DNA of 64,000 nucleotides from DATKSG01 sp035531775 (GCA_035531775.1 DATKSG010000084.1:1-64000), one strand, 5' to 3'. Shown: positions 51,061 to 60,462, counted from the stretch's first letter. Numbers and translations are program-made. The notes: generated by a model from the letters alone, not told the origin.

Positions 51061-52736
51061 CCGTTCTGGCCGAGCGCCCGCAGGTCGCCCACGAGCACCC
51101 TGAGCACCACGAGGGCCCCACCGGGATCCTCAAGTGGCTGACCAGCACCGATCACAAGGTGATCGGCATGAACTACATGATCACCTCGCTGGTCATGTTC
51201 TTCCTGGCCGGCATCATGGCTCTGTTCATCCGGGCCCAACTCACCAGCCCGAGCGGCGCCGTGCTCAGCCCCCAGCAGTTCAACGAGCTGTTCACCATGC
51301 ACGGCAGCCTGATGCTCTATCTCTTCGCCGGGCCCTTCGCCTTCGGCGGCCTGGCCAACTACATCGTCCCCCTGCAGGTGGGGGCGCCCGACATGGCCTT
51401 CCCCCGGCTCAATGCCCTGTCGTACTGGTTGTACCTGTCGGGCTCCATCACCATGCTCATGGGCTTCATGGTGGCCGGGGGGGCCGCCGCCTTCGGATGG
51501 GTGGCCTACGCCCCGCTGTCGGAGCCGACGTTCTCCCCCGGGTCGGGGCCCGATCTGTGGATCCTGGCCCTGGCCCTGACGGGGTTCTCGGCCATCTTCA
51601 CCGGCGTGAACCTCATCACCACCATCTTCTACCTGCGGGCCCCGGGCATGACCATGTTCCGGATGCCCATCTTCACCTGGAACATGCTGGTCACGGCCCT
51701 GCTGATCCTCATCGCCTTCCCCATCCTCACCGCCGCCGTGGTGCTGCTGTTCGCCGACCGCCACTTCGGGACCCACATCTACACCGTCCAGGGCGGCGGG
51801 GTACCGGTGCTTTATCAGAACCTCTTCTGGTTCTTCGGCCACCCGGAGGTGTACATCCTGGCCTTGCCCTACTTCGGGATCGCCACCGACGTGATCCCGG
51901 TGTTCTCCCGCAAGCCGTTGTTCGGCTACAAGGGCATGACCTTCGCCACCATGTCCATCGCGGCACTCTCCACCGGGGTGTGGGCGCACCACATGTTCAC
52001 CACCGGTGTGGTGCTGCTGCCGTTCTTCTCGCTGTTGTCGCTCCTCATCGCCGTGCCCACCGGCATCAAGTTCTTCAACTGGATCGGCACCATGTGGCGG
52101 GGCCAGATCACCTTCGCCACCCCCATGCTCTTCAGCGTCGGGTTCCTCTTCGCCTTCCTCATGGGAGGCCTGACCGGCGTGATGCTGGCCTCGCCGCCCA
52201 TCGACTTCGTCACCCACGACACCTATTTCGTAGTGGCCCACTTCCACCAGGTGCTGTTCGGGACCGCCGTCTTCGCCGGCTTCTCTGGGTTCTATTTCTG
52301 GTATCCGAAGTTCACCGGCCGCATGTACCGCGAGAGCCTGGGCAAGGCCCACTTCTGGTTGATGTTCATCGGCTTCTGGGTGACCTTCATGCCCCAGTAC
52401 CAGCTCGGCCTGGAGGGCATGCCCCGGCGGGTGGCCACCTACCCATCCGGCCTGGGATGGCAGTTCCTGAACCGCATGTCCACGGTGGGGGCGTTCATCA
52501 TCGCCCTGTCCTTCGCCGTGTTCCTGGTGAACCTGTGGGTCTCCTGGCGCAAGCCGGTGCCGGCCGGCGACAACCCGTGGGACGCCCACGCGCTCGAGTG
52601 GTTCGCCACCTCACCGCCGGTCCACCACAACTTCACCAAGCTCCCACCCATCCGGTCCGAGCGGCCGGTGTGGGACTTCCACCACCCTGAATCCCTGACG
52701 GTGCGCCACGACCACAGCTCCGGAGGGACGTCATGA
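51057..52736 (+). CDS. ctaD: Cytochrome c oxidase subunit I
   Basis: 559 residues, about 12 membrane helices. The His-Tyr site HPEVYILALPYFGIATDVIP, HHMFTTGV and HDTYFVVAHFHQVLFG supply CuB and heme ligands. It reduces oxygen to water and pumps protons. ATG 51057 overlaps the ctaC stop (ATGA); the stop overlaps ctaF in the same way. Large antisense frames here are shadows. Confidence 0.97.
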   Translation: MTVLAERPQVAHEHPEHHEGPTGILKWLTSTDHKVIGMNYMITSLVMFFLAGIMALFIRAQLTSPSGAVLSPQQFNELFTMHGSLMLYLFAGPFAFGGLANYIVPLQVGAPDMAFPRLNALSYWLYLSGSITMLMGFMVAGGAAAFGWVAYAPLSEPTFSPGSGPDLWILALALTGFSAIFTGVNLITTIFYLRAPGMTMFRMPIFTWNMLVTALLILIAFPILTAAVVLLFADRHFGTHIYTVQGGGVPVLYQNLFWFFGHPEVYILALPYFGIATDVIPVFSRKPLFGYKGMTFATMSIAALSTGVWAHHMFTTGVVLLPFFSLLSLLIAVPTGIKFFNWIGTMWRGQITFATPMLFSVGFLFAFLMGGLTGVMLASPPIDFVTHDTYFVVAHFHQVLFGTAVFAGFSGFYFWYPKFTGRMYRESLGKAHFWLMFIGFWVTFMPQYQLGLEGMPRRVATYPSGLGWQFLNRMSTVGAFIIALSFAVFLVNLWVSWRKPVPAGDNPWDAHALEWFATSPPVHHNFTKLPPIRSERPVWDFHHPESLTVRHDHSSGGTS

Positions 52737-53125
52737 GGATCGAAGCGCTGATCATGATCGGCGTGGCCCTGTTCTTCGCCATGACCGGCGTCATCTACTG
52801 GTTCTGGGGCTACGAGCAGGGCGGCACCGTGATGCTCATCGGCACCACCGCCCTGGGGCTGCTCCCGGGCACGTACTACTACTGGTGGTCGAGGCGGATG
52901 AAGCCCAGGCCCGAGGACCGCCCCGATGCCACTATGGAGGAGGGTGCCGGCGTGATCGGGGCCTTCCCCGACTCGAGCGTGTGGCCCTTCGTCCTGGGCA
53001 TGGGGCTCTTCCTGGTGGTGCTGTCGGTGGTCTTCGGGCTCTGGCTGCTCGCTCCCGGCTTCGCCCTGGTCGTCTCGGCCGCCGTGGGCGTCACGGCCGA
53101 GAGCCGCCGGGGCGGCACCGTCTGA
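52733..53125 (+). CDS. ctaF: Cytochrome c oxidase subunit IV (actinobacterial type)
   Basis: 130 residues, four hydrophobic segments: MIGVALFFAMTGVIYWFWGY, MLIGTTALGLLPGTYYYWWS, then VWPFVLGMGLFLVVLSVVFG and the C-terminal helix. YEQGG and PRPEDRPDATMEEGAGVIG match actinobacterial CtaF. Accessory subunit of the bc1-aa3 supercomplex. ATGA overlap with ctaD. Confidence 0.92.
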   Translation: MRIEALIMIGVALFFAMTGVIYWFWGYEQGGTVMLIGTTALGLLPGTYYYWWSRRMKPRPEDRPDATMEEGAGVIGAFPDSSVWPFVLGMGLFLVVLSVVFGLWLLAPGFALVVSAAVGVTAESRRGGTV

Positions 53126-53133
53126 TCCTGTAC

Positions 53134-53652
53134 ATGGCGGGCGGCTGGCAGTCCCATTGGCACAAGCACCCCGGGGTCCGCTCGGGAAGCGACCTGTCGA
53201 TCGGCGAGAGGGCAGCCGACCGGATGCGCAACATGATGGGCTCCTGGCCCTTCGTCTTCTCGTTCTTCGCCGTGATGATCGCCTGGGCCATCGTCAACAC
53301 GCTGGTGCTGTCGCGGGTGCTGCACCACAAGGCCTTCGACCCCTACCCCTACATCCTGCTCAACCTGTTTCTTTCCATGTTGGCCGGGATCCAGGCCGCC
53401 GCCCTGCTCATCGCCGCCAAGCGGGCCGACTCCATCTCGTCGGAGATCGCGCTGCACACCGAGCGCAACACCGACGACATCAAGACCCTGATCGCCGAGA
53501 ACACCACCCTCACCGGTGAGGTGAAGCGGGCCACCGACCTGCTCGACGAGATCCACCTTCATGTGGCCAACATCGGCAAGAAGGTGGGCGCCGACATGGG
53601 CCGCTTCCCGCCGGGCGAGCCAGGGCCCGGCGCCACACAGCCGCAGCCTTAG
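53134..53652 (+). CDS. DUF1003 family membrane protein
   Basis: 172 residues. MRNMMGSWPFVFSFFAVMIA and FDPYPYILLNLFLSMLAGIQ are the DUF1003 hallmarks, giving two membrane helices. A coiled C-terminal region (SEIALHTERNTDDIKTLIAE) lies in the cytosol. Function unknown. ATG 53134 is eight bases after the ctaF stop; earlier starts overlap ctaF. Confidence 0.88.
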   Translation: MAGGWQSHWHKHPGVRSGSDLSIGERAADRMRNMMGSWPFVFSFFAVMIAWAIVNTLVLSRVLHHKAFDPYPYILLNLFLSMLAGIQAAALLIAAKRADSISSEIALHTERNTDDIKTLIAENTTLTGEVKRATDLLDEIHLHVANIGKKVGADMGRFPPGEPGPGATQPQP

Positions 53653-53671
53653 CCACCCCACCGGCTGAGCG

Positions 53672-54001
53672 CTACCGCTCCCGGCGCCGGCGCACGAAGC
53701 GCAGGCCCGACCAGTCCTCGCCGATGGCCGCCACTTTGACGTCCACCCACCCGCTCGACAGCACTTCGCCGCGCACCACCTCGTCGGTGATGTCACTTCG
53801 GTGGCCCGCTGCTCGCCGGACGAAGAGGATGGCCACAGCGGTGTCCGCTGACAGACGACGCCGCACCGCTACACCGGGGGAAAGGTCGGGCACGGCCCAT
53901 TGGCGCGGCGCCCCCAGAAGAGACAGCACCGTGTCGGGCCTTATGCCGAGCTTCTGGGCCAGCGGCGTCGAAGCGTAGGGGTCGGCCGGCGCCGGTATCA
54001 C
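53672..54001 (-). CDS. DUF3052-like small protein, shortened
   Basis: 109 residues. YASTPLAQKLGIRP and DITDEVVRGEVLSSGWVDVK, then WSGLRFVRRRRER, match the ends of DUF3052-type proteins. The central stretch, usually with a WPK motif, is missing: AILFVRR runs straight into the C-terminal part. Full relatives are nearer 140 residues. It may be a compact variant or an in-frame deletion. GTG start. It lies 87 bases after qcrB in the same direction. Confidence 0.65.
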   Translation of the reverse strand: MIPAPADPYASTPLAQKLGIRPDTVLSLLGAPRQWAVPDLSPGVAVRRRLSADTAVAILFVRRAAGHRSDITDEVVRGEVLSSGWVDVKVAAIGEDWSGLRFVRRRRER

Positions 54002-54088
54002 GCCCGCACGGACCCGGTCACCGCACGGGCCCAGAAGCCCTCCGACAGGTACAGCGGGGCGCCGTCACCGATGGCGTGGAGCGCGGCG

Positions 54089-55648
54089 TCAGATGCGGCG
54101 AGCGATGCGGCGGATACCCGACCCGTCGGCCGCCCCCACCGGCTCGGGCTCCTCGCCCAGCTCGATGAAGGTTGGCACCGGGGTGGGCGCCAACTCCGAC
54201 GGGCCGTCGCCGGGGCGCTGCTCGGTCTTGGTGATGTCGTACTCGCCCTCGGCCGACCGGGTCACGACGTTGGCCCGCTTGCGCTTGCCGGCGCCGGCCA
54301 CGCCCGAGAGCTCGAGGCACATCTGGTAGGTGACCAGCGCAACCACGATGGGGATGATGACCACGGAGAAGCGGAAGAACCACAACACGCTGTTGAGCGA
54401 GATCTGGAAGAAGTTGGCCAGCACGTCGGTGGAGCTGGCGCAGAACAGCGTGAAGTAGAAAGCCAGGGCACCGGCGCCGAAAGCGGTACGCCGGGGCTTG
54501 TCGCGCGGACGGTCCAGGAGGTTGTGCTCGGCCCGGTCGCCGGTGAGCTTGGCCTCGATGAAGGGCCATACGTAGAACAACGTGAAGGTGATGCCCGGGA
54601 ACAAGATGGTGGGCAGGAACACCTCGAAGGGGATGGTGTGGCCGAAGCCCACGAACTCCCAGCTGGGCATGATCCGCAGGGCGCCATCCAACCAGCCCAT
54701 GTACCAGTCGGGCTGCACGGCGTAGCTGATCTTGTACGGCTCGTAGGGGCCGAACTGCCAGATCGGGTTGACCTGGGCCAGTCCGCCTAGCGCCCACAGG
54801 GCGCCGCTCACCATGAAGAGGAACCCGGTGGTCTTGGCGATGAAGGTCGGGTACATGGGCGAGCCGACCACGTTGTGCTCGGTGCGACCATGGCCCGGGA
54901 ACTGGGTGTGCTTCTGGCGCACGAGCAACCCGAGGTGGACGGTGATGAGGCCGAGGATGATGAGCGGCAGGAGCAGGACGTGCATGATGAAGAAGCGCGG
55001 CAGGATGTCGCCGTTGCCCGGGTAGTTGCCCCCGAAGACGAAGAAGCCCAGGTAGCTCCCGACCAGCGGTATCGAGAGCATGAAGGAGAAAGCCAGGCGG
55101 ATGCCGGTGCCCGACACCAGGTCGTCGGGCAGGGAGTAACCGAGGAAGCCGTTCACGATGGCCAAGGTGAGCAGCGTGACGCCGATGATCCAGTTGAGCT
55201 CACGCGGCTTGCGGTAGGCGCCGGTGAAGAAGATCCGGCACATGTGCACGGCGATGGACCCGATGAACACGTCGGCCGCCCAGTGGTGCATCTGGCGGAT
55301 GACCAGGCCGCTGCGCACGGCGAAGGACAGGTCCACGCTCGAGGCATAAGCCACCGACATCTTCACGCCCCGCAACGGGACGTAGGCGCCGTGGTAGACG
55401 ACTTCGGCTGCCGAGGGGTTGTAGTAGAGCGAGAGGAACACGCCCGTGGCGATGAGGATCACGAACGAGTAGAGGGCGATCTCGCCGAGCAGGAACGACC
55501 AGTGGTCAGGGAAGATCTTGTCCAGGAAGACGCGCCCGCCCTTGGCCAGGCCCAGCCGGTCGTCGAGCCAGCGCACTCCGGCGTCGACCGGGTCCACGCG
55601 CTTGGCCGTTTTCTTGCCGTTGCCGGCCACGCCAGAGGTGACGCTCAT
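54089..55648 (-). CDS. qcrB: Cytochrome b of the bc complex
   Basis: 519 residues, about nine membrane helices. Heme b ligands are in RQMHHWAADVFIGSIAVHMC and IMHVLLLPLIILGLITVHLG. PDWYMGWLDGALRIMPSWEF is the quinol-site (PEWY-type) loop. Actinobacterial proteins of this type carry a long C-terminal extension, present here as a charged tail (EYDITKTEQRPGDGPSELAP). ATG 55648 overlaps the qcrA stop. Confidence 0.96.
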   Translation of the reverse strand: MSVTSGVAGNGKKTAKRVDPVDAGVRWLDDRLGLAKGGRVFLDKIFPDHWSFLLGEIALYSFVILIATGVFLSLYYNPSAAEVVYHGAYVPLRGVKMSVAYASSVDLSFAVRSGLVIRQMHHWAADVFIGSIAVHMCRIFFTGAYRKPRELNWIIGVTLLTLAIVNGFLGYSLPDDLVSGTGIRLAFSFMLSIPLVGSYLGFFVFGGNYPGNGDILPRFFIMHVLLLPLIILGLITVHLGLLVRQKHTQFPGHGRTEHNVVGSPMYPTFIAKTTGFLFMVSGALWALGGLAQVNPIWQFGPYEPYKISYAVQPDWYMGWLDGALRIMPSWEFVGFGHTIPFEVFLPTILFPGITFTLFYVWPFIEAKLTGDRAEHNLLDRPRDKPRRTAFGAGALAFYFTLFCASSTDVLANFFQISLNSVLWFFRFSVVIIPIVVALVTYQMCLELSGVAGAGKRKRANVVTRSAEGEYDITKTEQRPGDGPSELAPTPVPTFIELGEEPEPVGAADGSGIRRIARRI

Positions 55649-56571
55649 GACCGCTCCCAGAAGCCGGGCCCGACCGGTTCGCTGAACCCTCGCTGGGCCC
55701 GGATCCAACCTTGCGAGTCGATCTCGAGCGGCAGCTGCGGCAGCGGCCGGGGGGCGGGACCGAAGACCTGCTGGCCCCCTTGGAGCACGTCGAACAGCGA
55801 CTGGTGGCACGGGCACAGCAGCTGCTGGGTGAGCTCCTGGTACAACCCCACCGGGCAGCCGGCGTGGGTGCAGAGCTTGGAGTAGGCGAGATACCCCTGG
55901 GGCCCCCAGGTCTCGCGACCAGGCCTGGTCACGATGTCGGCCGAGGCGGCACGCAACAGCATGGTCTGGTCGACGGCCGAGCCGACGAAGCCTTCGGGGA
56001 ACACGGTGAGCGACCCGCCTACCTCGAGGTCACTGGCGTGCAGCGGGCGGCCGTTCACGTCGACCAGCCGCATGCCCGACTTCCAGTCGGTGGTGTCGAG
56101 GCTCTTGCCCGGCTGAGGACCGAGCGAGCGCAGGAGGGGGAAGGCCAGCACCACACCCATGACAGCGGCGCCGGCGCCGAGCAGGCCTCCGAGAAATCCC
56201 CGCCGGCGGAACATCATCGTGCCCCGCTGGGTGACAGCCGAGGACATGGCCTCGACCTCGGCCTCCGACGAGGCAAAGGTGTGGCGCTCCTCGGAGAACG
56301 GGCCCTGCGGCAGCAGGTACTTGCCCCAGGCCGACAGCCCGAAGCCGAAGCCGAAGAGCCCGACGCCGAAGAAGACCCCTTCGAGCTGCGTCTGGCCCCC
56401 CACCCAGTAGGTGGCGCCGTAGGCGGCGAAGCCGAGCAGGCCGGCGAACAGGCACAGCCCGATGACCAGCTCGGCCCGCCTGGGGTTCTTGGCGTACGGC
56501 TGGAGGTGCGGGTCGTCGAAGGCCGCCACCGGTGCCGGCTCGTTGGAGGAGGTCGTCTGCTCGACGCTCAT
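55645..56571 (-). CDS. qcrA: Rieske iron-sulfur protein of the bc complex
   Basis: 308 residues. Three N-terminal membrane helices (as in actinobacteria, not one as in mitochondria) precede the soluble domain. The 2Fe-2S ligands are CTHAGCPVG and CPCHQSLFDV. It takes one electron from quinol and passes it to cytochrome c. ATGA overlaps both the qcrC stop and the qcrB start. Confidence 0.96.
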   Translation of the reverse strand: MSVEQTTSSNEPAPVAAFDDPHLQPYAKNPRRAELVIGLCLFAGLLGFAAYGATYWVGGQTQLEGVFFGVGLFGFGFGLSAWGKYLLPQGPFSEERHTFASSEAEVEAMSSAVTQRGTMMFRRRGFLGGLLGAGAAVMGVVLAFPLLRSLGPQPGKSLDTTDWKSGMRLVDVNGRPLHASDLEVGGSLTVFPEGFVGSAVDQTMLLRAASADIVTRPGRETWGPQGYLAYSKLCTHAGCPVGLYQELTQQLLCPCHQSLFDVLQGGQQVFGPAPRPLPQLPLEIDSQGWIRAQRGFSEPVGPGFWERS

Positions 56572-57413
56572 GCCCGGTCCCCGATCCAGAATGCGATCAA
56601 CATGAGCCCGCCCACCCCGATGAGCAGCCCGATGAAGCCTTCGGCCACCGGCCCGATGCCGCCGAGGCCCAGGCCCCCACGGTTGTCAGGGTGCTGGATG
56701 GGTCCGGTCACAAAGGCCACGATCTGCGACACCTGGCGGTCCGACATGGCGCCCGGGCCGAAGCGAGGCATGTTGCCCGGCCCGGTGCGGATGGCTTCGG
56801 CCACCTGGGTGGCCGAAGCCCGGTGCAACGAGGGAGCGAAGTACCCGTCGGCCAGGGCGTCACCGGCCCCGGTGACGGTGTGGCAGCCGGCGCAATTGAG
56901 CACGAACAGCGAGTTGCCGTTGGCCAGGTCGGCATGGGCTGTGTCCACGGCGGGGACGGCCGGGCCGTTCTGGCCGGCCGGCGCCAGCGACGCCACGAAG
57001 GCCACGATCTGCAACGTCTGGGTGCGGTCGAAGCGCGGCGGCTTGCGCACGGCCTGCAGCGACGAGATGGCCAGGGGCATCCGACCGGTGGACACCCAGA
57101 AGTCCACCGTGGCGCCGCCTAGGCCCACCAGGTTGGGGGCACGCTCTGTGCCCAAGGCGTCGGTGCCGTGGCAGCTGGAGCAGTTGGCTTCGAACAGGTT
57201 CTGCCCCGGTGCCACGTACGAGCTGGGCGGCAGGCGGTAGGTGACGGGGTCGGCCGGGCGCAGGGCCTGGGTCGAAGAGGCCGGCGTGGCCGGCGACGGC
57301 CCGGGGCCGGAAGTGGTGCCGGCCGAGGCGCCGGCGGTGAGCAGCCCGGTGAGCGAAACGCCCACCACCATCAGGCCGGGCAACACATAGCGGCCGCGCA
57401 ACTTCCCTCGCAT
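56568..57413 (-). CDS. qcrC: Diheme cytochrome c of the bc complex
   Basis: 281 residues from ATG 57413. Two heme motifs, NCSSCHGTDALG and NCAGCHTVTGAG, sit in tandem cytochrome domains. A signal/anchor helix begins the protein, and a second helix (GFIGLLIGVGGLMLIAFWIG) anchors the C-terminus. In actinobacteria it replaces soluble cytochrome c by wiring bc1 straight to the oxidase. An upstream in-frame start at 57473 is less likely because it overlaps ctaE. Confidence 0.95.
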   Translation of the reverse strand: MRGKLRGRYVLPGLMVVGVSLTGLLTAGASAGTTSGPGPSPATPASSTQALRPADPVTYRLPPSSYVAPGQNLFEANCSSCHGTDALGTERAPNLVGLGGATVDFWVSTGRMPLAISSLQAVRKPPRFDRTQTLQIVAFVASLAPAGQNGPAVPAVDTAHADLANGNSLFVLNCAGCHTVTGAGDALADGYFAPSLHRASATQVAEAIRTGPGNMPRFGPGAMSDRQVSQIVAFVTGPIQHPDNRGGLGLGGIGPVAEGFIGLLIGVGGLMLIAFWIGDRA

Positions 57414-57427
57414 CGTCACCGTTGCCC

Positions 57428-58042
57428 TCAGCCGGCCTTCAGCAAGAAGAGGCAGCTGAAGATCCCGATCCACATGAAGTCCACGAAGTGCCAGTAGTAG
57501 CCGACCGCCTGGTAGACGTTGGTCTCACCAGGGTCGCCCGACGGGCCCTTCATGCGGCCCAGAAGGAAGAGCATGGCCACCAGGCCGAGGGCGACGTGCA
57601 GGCCGTGCACGCCGGTCATGACGAAGAAGAGCGACCAGTAGGCGTTGAGGCCGGGCCCGTGGTGCGACGAGGCGAAGTCGTGCCACTCGTAGAGGGTGTT
57701 GGCCAGGAACAGCAGGCCAAGCACCCAGCTGATCCAGATCCAAGCCCGGGCCTTGGCCCGCTCCCCGCGCTCTTGGGCCCAGACCCCCATTTGGAAGGTG
57801 GGGCTCGAAGCCAGCAGGACGACGCTGAAGATGCCGGCCTGGATGAGGTCGAGCTTCTTGCCCTCGAGGATGGGCCACACCGCGGCGTGGGCCCGGATGG
57901 TGAAGTAAGCGGCGAAAAGGCCACTGAAGAACATCAGTTCCGAGCCGAGCCAGATCATGACTCCCACGGCCAGAAGTGGCGGCCGTTCGGGGATGTGGCG
58001 CCGGGCGGAGGCGGGCTGGTCCACCGACAGGGCCTGGGTCAC
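57428..58042 (-). CDS. ctaE: Cytochrome c oxidase subunit III
   Basis: 204 residues with five helices, as in actinobacteria. WLGSELMFFSGLFAAYFTIR and VYQAVGYYWHFVDFMWIGIF are conserved blocks. It stabilises the oxidase and its proton uptake. GTG 58042 follows TAGGAAAG. First gene of a leftward operon ctaE-qcrC-qcrA-qcrB, split from ctaC-ctaD-ctaF, which runs towards it. A much longer upstream reading overlaps helD and is spurious. Confidence 0.94.
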   Translation of the reverse strand: MTQALSVDQPASARRHIPERPPLLAVGVMIWLGSELMFFSGLFAAYFTIRAHAAVWPILEGKKLDLIQAGIFSVVLLASSPTFQMGVWAQERGERAKARAWIWISWVLGLLFLANTLYEWHDFASSHHGPGLNAYWSLFFVMTGVHGLHVALGLVAMLFLLGRMKGPSGDPGETNVYQAVGYYWHFVDFMWIGIFSCLFLLKAG

Positions 58043-58122
58043 GGCGTCTTTCCTAGCGGACGGCGACCCCTTCGCGCCAAAACCGTGGGGGCGCCGACCG
58101 GTGCCTGGGCCCTGCCTGGGGC

Positions 58123-60369
58123 TCAGACGTGCAACGACGGCGGCAGCGAGCGCTCGTGGACCACGGCCAAGCGGCGGGTGGGACGGGTCACGGCGACGTA
58201 CAGCGACCGGAGCCCCTGGGGCGACTCCTCCACCACGGCGGACGGCTCGACCACCACCACGGCGTCGAACTCGAGCCCGTTGGCCAGGTCCACCGGCAGC
58301 AGGCTGAGCGGGGCGCCGAGCCCGTCGCGGCGCGGGTCGCTGGCCCGGGCCCCGGCCCGGTCGAGGGCCAGGGTGAGATCGGCCACGAGCGACGAGGGGG
58401 CGAGCACGGCAGTGGTGCCCGGTTGGACCTGCGCCATCACCTCCAGGGCAGTGGCGGCAGCGGTGGCGGCCAGCTGGCCGGGCCCGGCCGTGACCCACTG
58501 CGGGGCCACGCCGGTGCGCCGCACGGCGGTGGGCGGCAGCATCCCGGGTAGGGCCGCTTCGAGGAGCCGTCCGGCCACCTCCACCACCTCGGCCGGGGTG
58601 CGGTAGCTCACCGTCAGCTCCACCATGCGGGGGGGCCGGTGAGCCGGCAGGTGGGCCGTGACCTGGTCCCAGCTGCTCGGGGCCCAAGGCCCGGTGGCCT
58701 GGGCGATGTCGCCCACCACGGTGACCGAGCCCGACAACGACCGGCGGGCCACCATGCGCAGTTGCATGGGCGACAGGTCCTGGGCCTCGTCCACCACGAT
58801 GTGGCCGTAAGTGCGCGGCTCGCCCAGGTCGGACCCGGCGCCGGGACGCGCCGTGGGACGCCTCGGCCCGAGCAACACCCGCCCCTCGTCGATGAGGGCC
58901 AGGTCGGCGGACGTCCATGGGATCTCGTGCAATGCGGCGCGTCGGGGGCGATGCAACATGGCCTGCTCGGCCGGCGTGAGCAGGCCCTTGGCCGCCATGG
59001 TCAGCAGCGCCGGCGCCCCGAACAGATCGTGGAGCATCTCCTCGGCGCTCAACCGTGGCCACATGCGGTCGAGGGCCTCCACCAGCTCGGGCCGGCGGCG
59101 CACCTGGGCCGAGAACTCCGCTACGTCGATGAGCGGCGCCTGCTCCGCCCCGGCATCGACCCCGGCATCGACCCCGGCATCGACCCCGGCATCGACCCCG
59201 GCATCGACCCCGGCATCCGCCCCGGCGCTATGGAGGGCCAAGGAGCGCTGGTACTCGTCGGCCAGCCGGCGTACCACGAACTGCTCGACGAAGCGGCGCC
59301 GGGCGTTGTGGGTGCCGGGCCGGCGCCGAGCGGCGGCGACGACCTCGGCCGACATGTCCGGGGTCAGTCGCAACGTCCCGGATCCGAAGGGGATGCGAGC
59401 CTCGCGGCGAAGCGGCCGCTGGCGGGTGCGCACGGCGCGCGCCACCACTTTGGCCATGCGCGGGTCGCCCTTGAGCAGTGCCACCGACGACGGCTCCTCA
59501 CCGCTCGCCTGCACCGAGTGCACGAGCCCCGAGATGGTCGAGAGCGTCACTCCGCTCTCACCAAGCGACGGCAGCACGTGCTCGATGTAGCGCAGGAAAA
59601 GCGGGTTGGGCCCGATGACGAGCACGCCCTGGCGCTCCAGGGGGAAGCGGTGTGTGTAGAGGAGATAGGCGGCACGGTGCAGGGCCACCGCCGTCTTCCC
59701 CGTACCGGGGCCGCCTTGGACCACGAGCACGCCGAGCAGCGGCGAACGGATGATCTCGTCCTGCTCGCGCTGGATGGTCGAGATGATGTCGCGCATGTGC
59801 CCGGTGCGCGCACCCTCCAAGGCGGCCAGCAGCGCACCGGGGCCGCCGACCTCGAGCTCGTCGTCGAGGGCGGCCCCTGCGCCGGGGCGCTCGGTGCCGT
59901 TGGCGCTGCCCGTGGGGGCCGCCGACCCGAAGCGCTCGTCCTCCAACCCCACGATGCGCCGGCCCTGGGCGGCCAGGTGCCGGCGCAGGAGCAGGCCCAT
60001 GGGATCGCGCCCGGTAGCCCGGTAGAAGGGCTCGGCCACCGGGGCCCGCCAGTCCACCACCAACGGCTCGAGGTCGTCACCCGACACGCCCAGGCGCCCG
60101 ATGTGGAAGCTCTCCACGGCGGCGACGTCGGCCCGTCGGTCGATGCGCCCGAAGCACAGTGCCTGCTCGCCGATGTCGAGCTGGTCGAGGCGGGCCAGGC
60201 TGGTGCGCACGATCACGTCGCGCTCCTCGCGGAATTGGTGGGTCCCACCACGCCCCTGGTCGAGCACGCTGCGCAGCCGCTGCTGGGCGTCGAAGCGGAG
60301 CTGGTCCAGCCGCTGATACGCCCGGTCGACGTGCGCCTGCTCCGCCTCGAGCTCCGGATGTGCGCCCAC
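58123..60369 (-). CDS. helD: HelD-like RNA polymerase-associated UvrD-family helicase
   Basis: 748 residues from GTG 60369, preceded by AGAGGGAG. The coiled N-terminal arm (LEAEQAHVDRAYQRLDQLRF) and VVDWRAPVAEPFYRATGRDP are HelD features. Walker A is GGPGTGKTAVALHRAAY and the DE box HIVVDEAQDLSPMQLRM; QGLRSLYVAVTRPTRRLAVV closes the helicase core. HelD uses ATP to free stalled RNA polymerase, and some homologues give rifampicin tolerance. A 12-base tandem repeat codes a DAGV-repeat linker. The frame extends to 61491, but that part overlaps hemE. Confidence 0.88.
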   Translation of the reverse strand: MGAHPELEAEQAHVDRAYQRLDQLRFDAQQRLRSVLDQGRGGTHQFREERDVIVRTSLARLDQLDIGEQALCFGRIDRRADVAAVESFHIGRLGVSGDDLEPLVVDWRAPVAEPFYRATGRDPMGLLLRRHLAAQGRRIVGLEDERFGSAAPTGSANGTERPGAGAALDDELEVGGPGALLAALEGARTGHMRDIISTIQREQDEIIRSPLLGVLVVQGGPGTGKTAVALHRAAYLLYTHRFPLERQGVLVIGPNPLFLRYIEHVLPSLGESGVTLSTISGLVHSVQASGEEPSSVALLKGDPRMAKVVARAVRTRQRPLRREARIPFGSGTLRLTPDMSAEVVAAARRRPGTHNARRRFVEQFVVRRLADEYQRSLALHSAGADAGVDAGVDAGVDAGVDAGVDAGAEQAPLIDVAEFSAQVRRRPELVEALDRMWPRLSAEEMLHDLFGAPALLTMAAKGLLTPAEQAMLHRPRRAALHEIPWTSADLALIDEGRVLLGPRRPTARPGAGSDLGEPRTYGHIVVDEAQDLSPMQLRMVARRSLSGSVTVVGDIAQATGPWAPSSWDQVTAHLPAHRPPRMVELTVSYRTPAEVVEVAGRLLEAALPGMLPPTAVRRTGVAPQWVTAGPGQLAATAAATALEVMAQVQPGTTAVLAPSSLVADLTLALDRAGARASDPRRDGLGAPLSLLPVDLANGLEFDAVVVVEPSAVVEESPQGLRSLYVAVTRPTRRLAVVHERSLPPSLHV
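59149..59220. repeat. 12-base minisatellite within helD
   Basis: CCCGGCATCGAC is repeated exactly five times (59149-59208) with a sixth changed copy (59209-59220). It codes (on the minus strand) a run of DAGV units in the HelD protein. The unit length keeps the frame, so copy number may vary between strains. Confidence 0.92.
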
Positions 60370-60462
60370 AGCCGCTCCCTCTTCACCTCGTCGCGGTGAA
60401 CCATCGATCCTACCCCCGGGCCACCCCTCGCCGGGCAGGCGGAGCGGGGCCCGGCGCGGCGG

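Noticed and set aside
50964..52589. Long minus-strand reading frame opposite ctaD
   Set aside because: It is a mirror of a strongly coding GC-rich gene, is His/Gly/Glu-rich and matches no family.
59149..59220. CRISPR-like repeat array
   Set aside because: Repeats are 12 bases, directly adjacent with no spacers, and lie in frame within helD.
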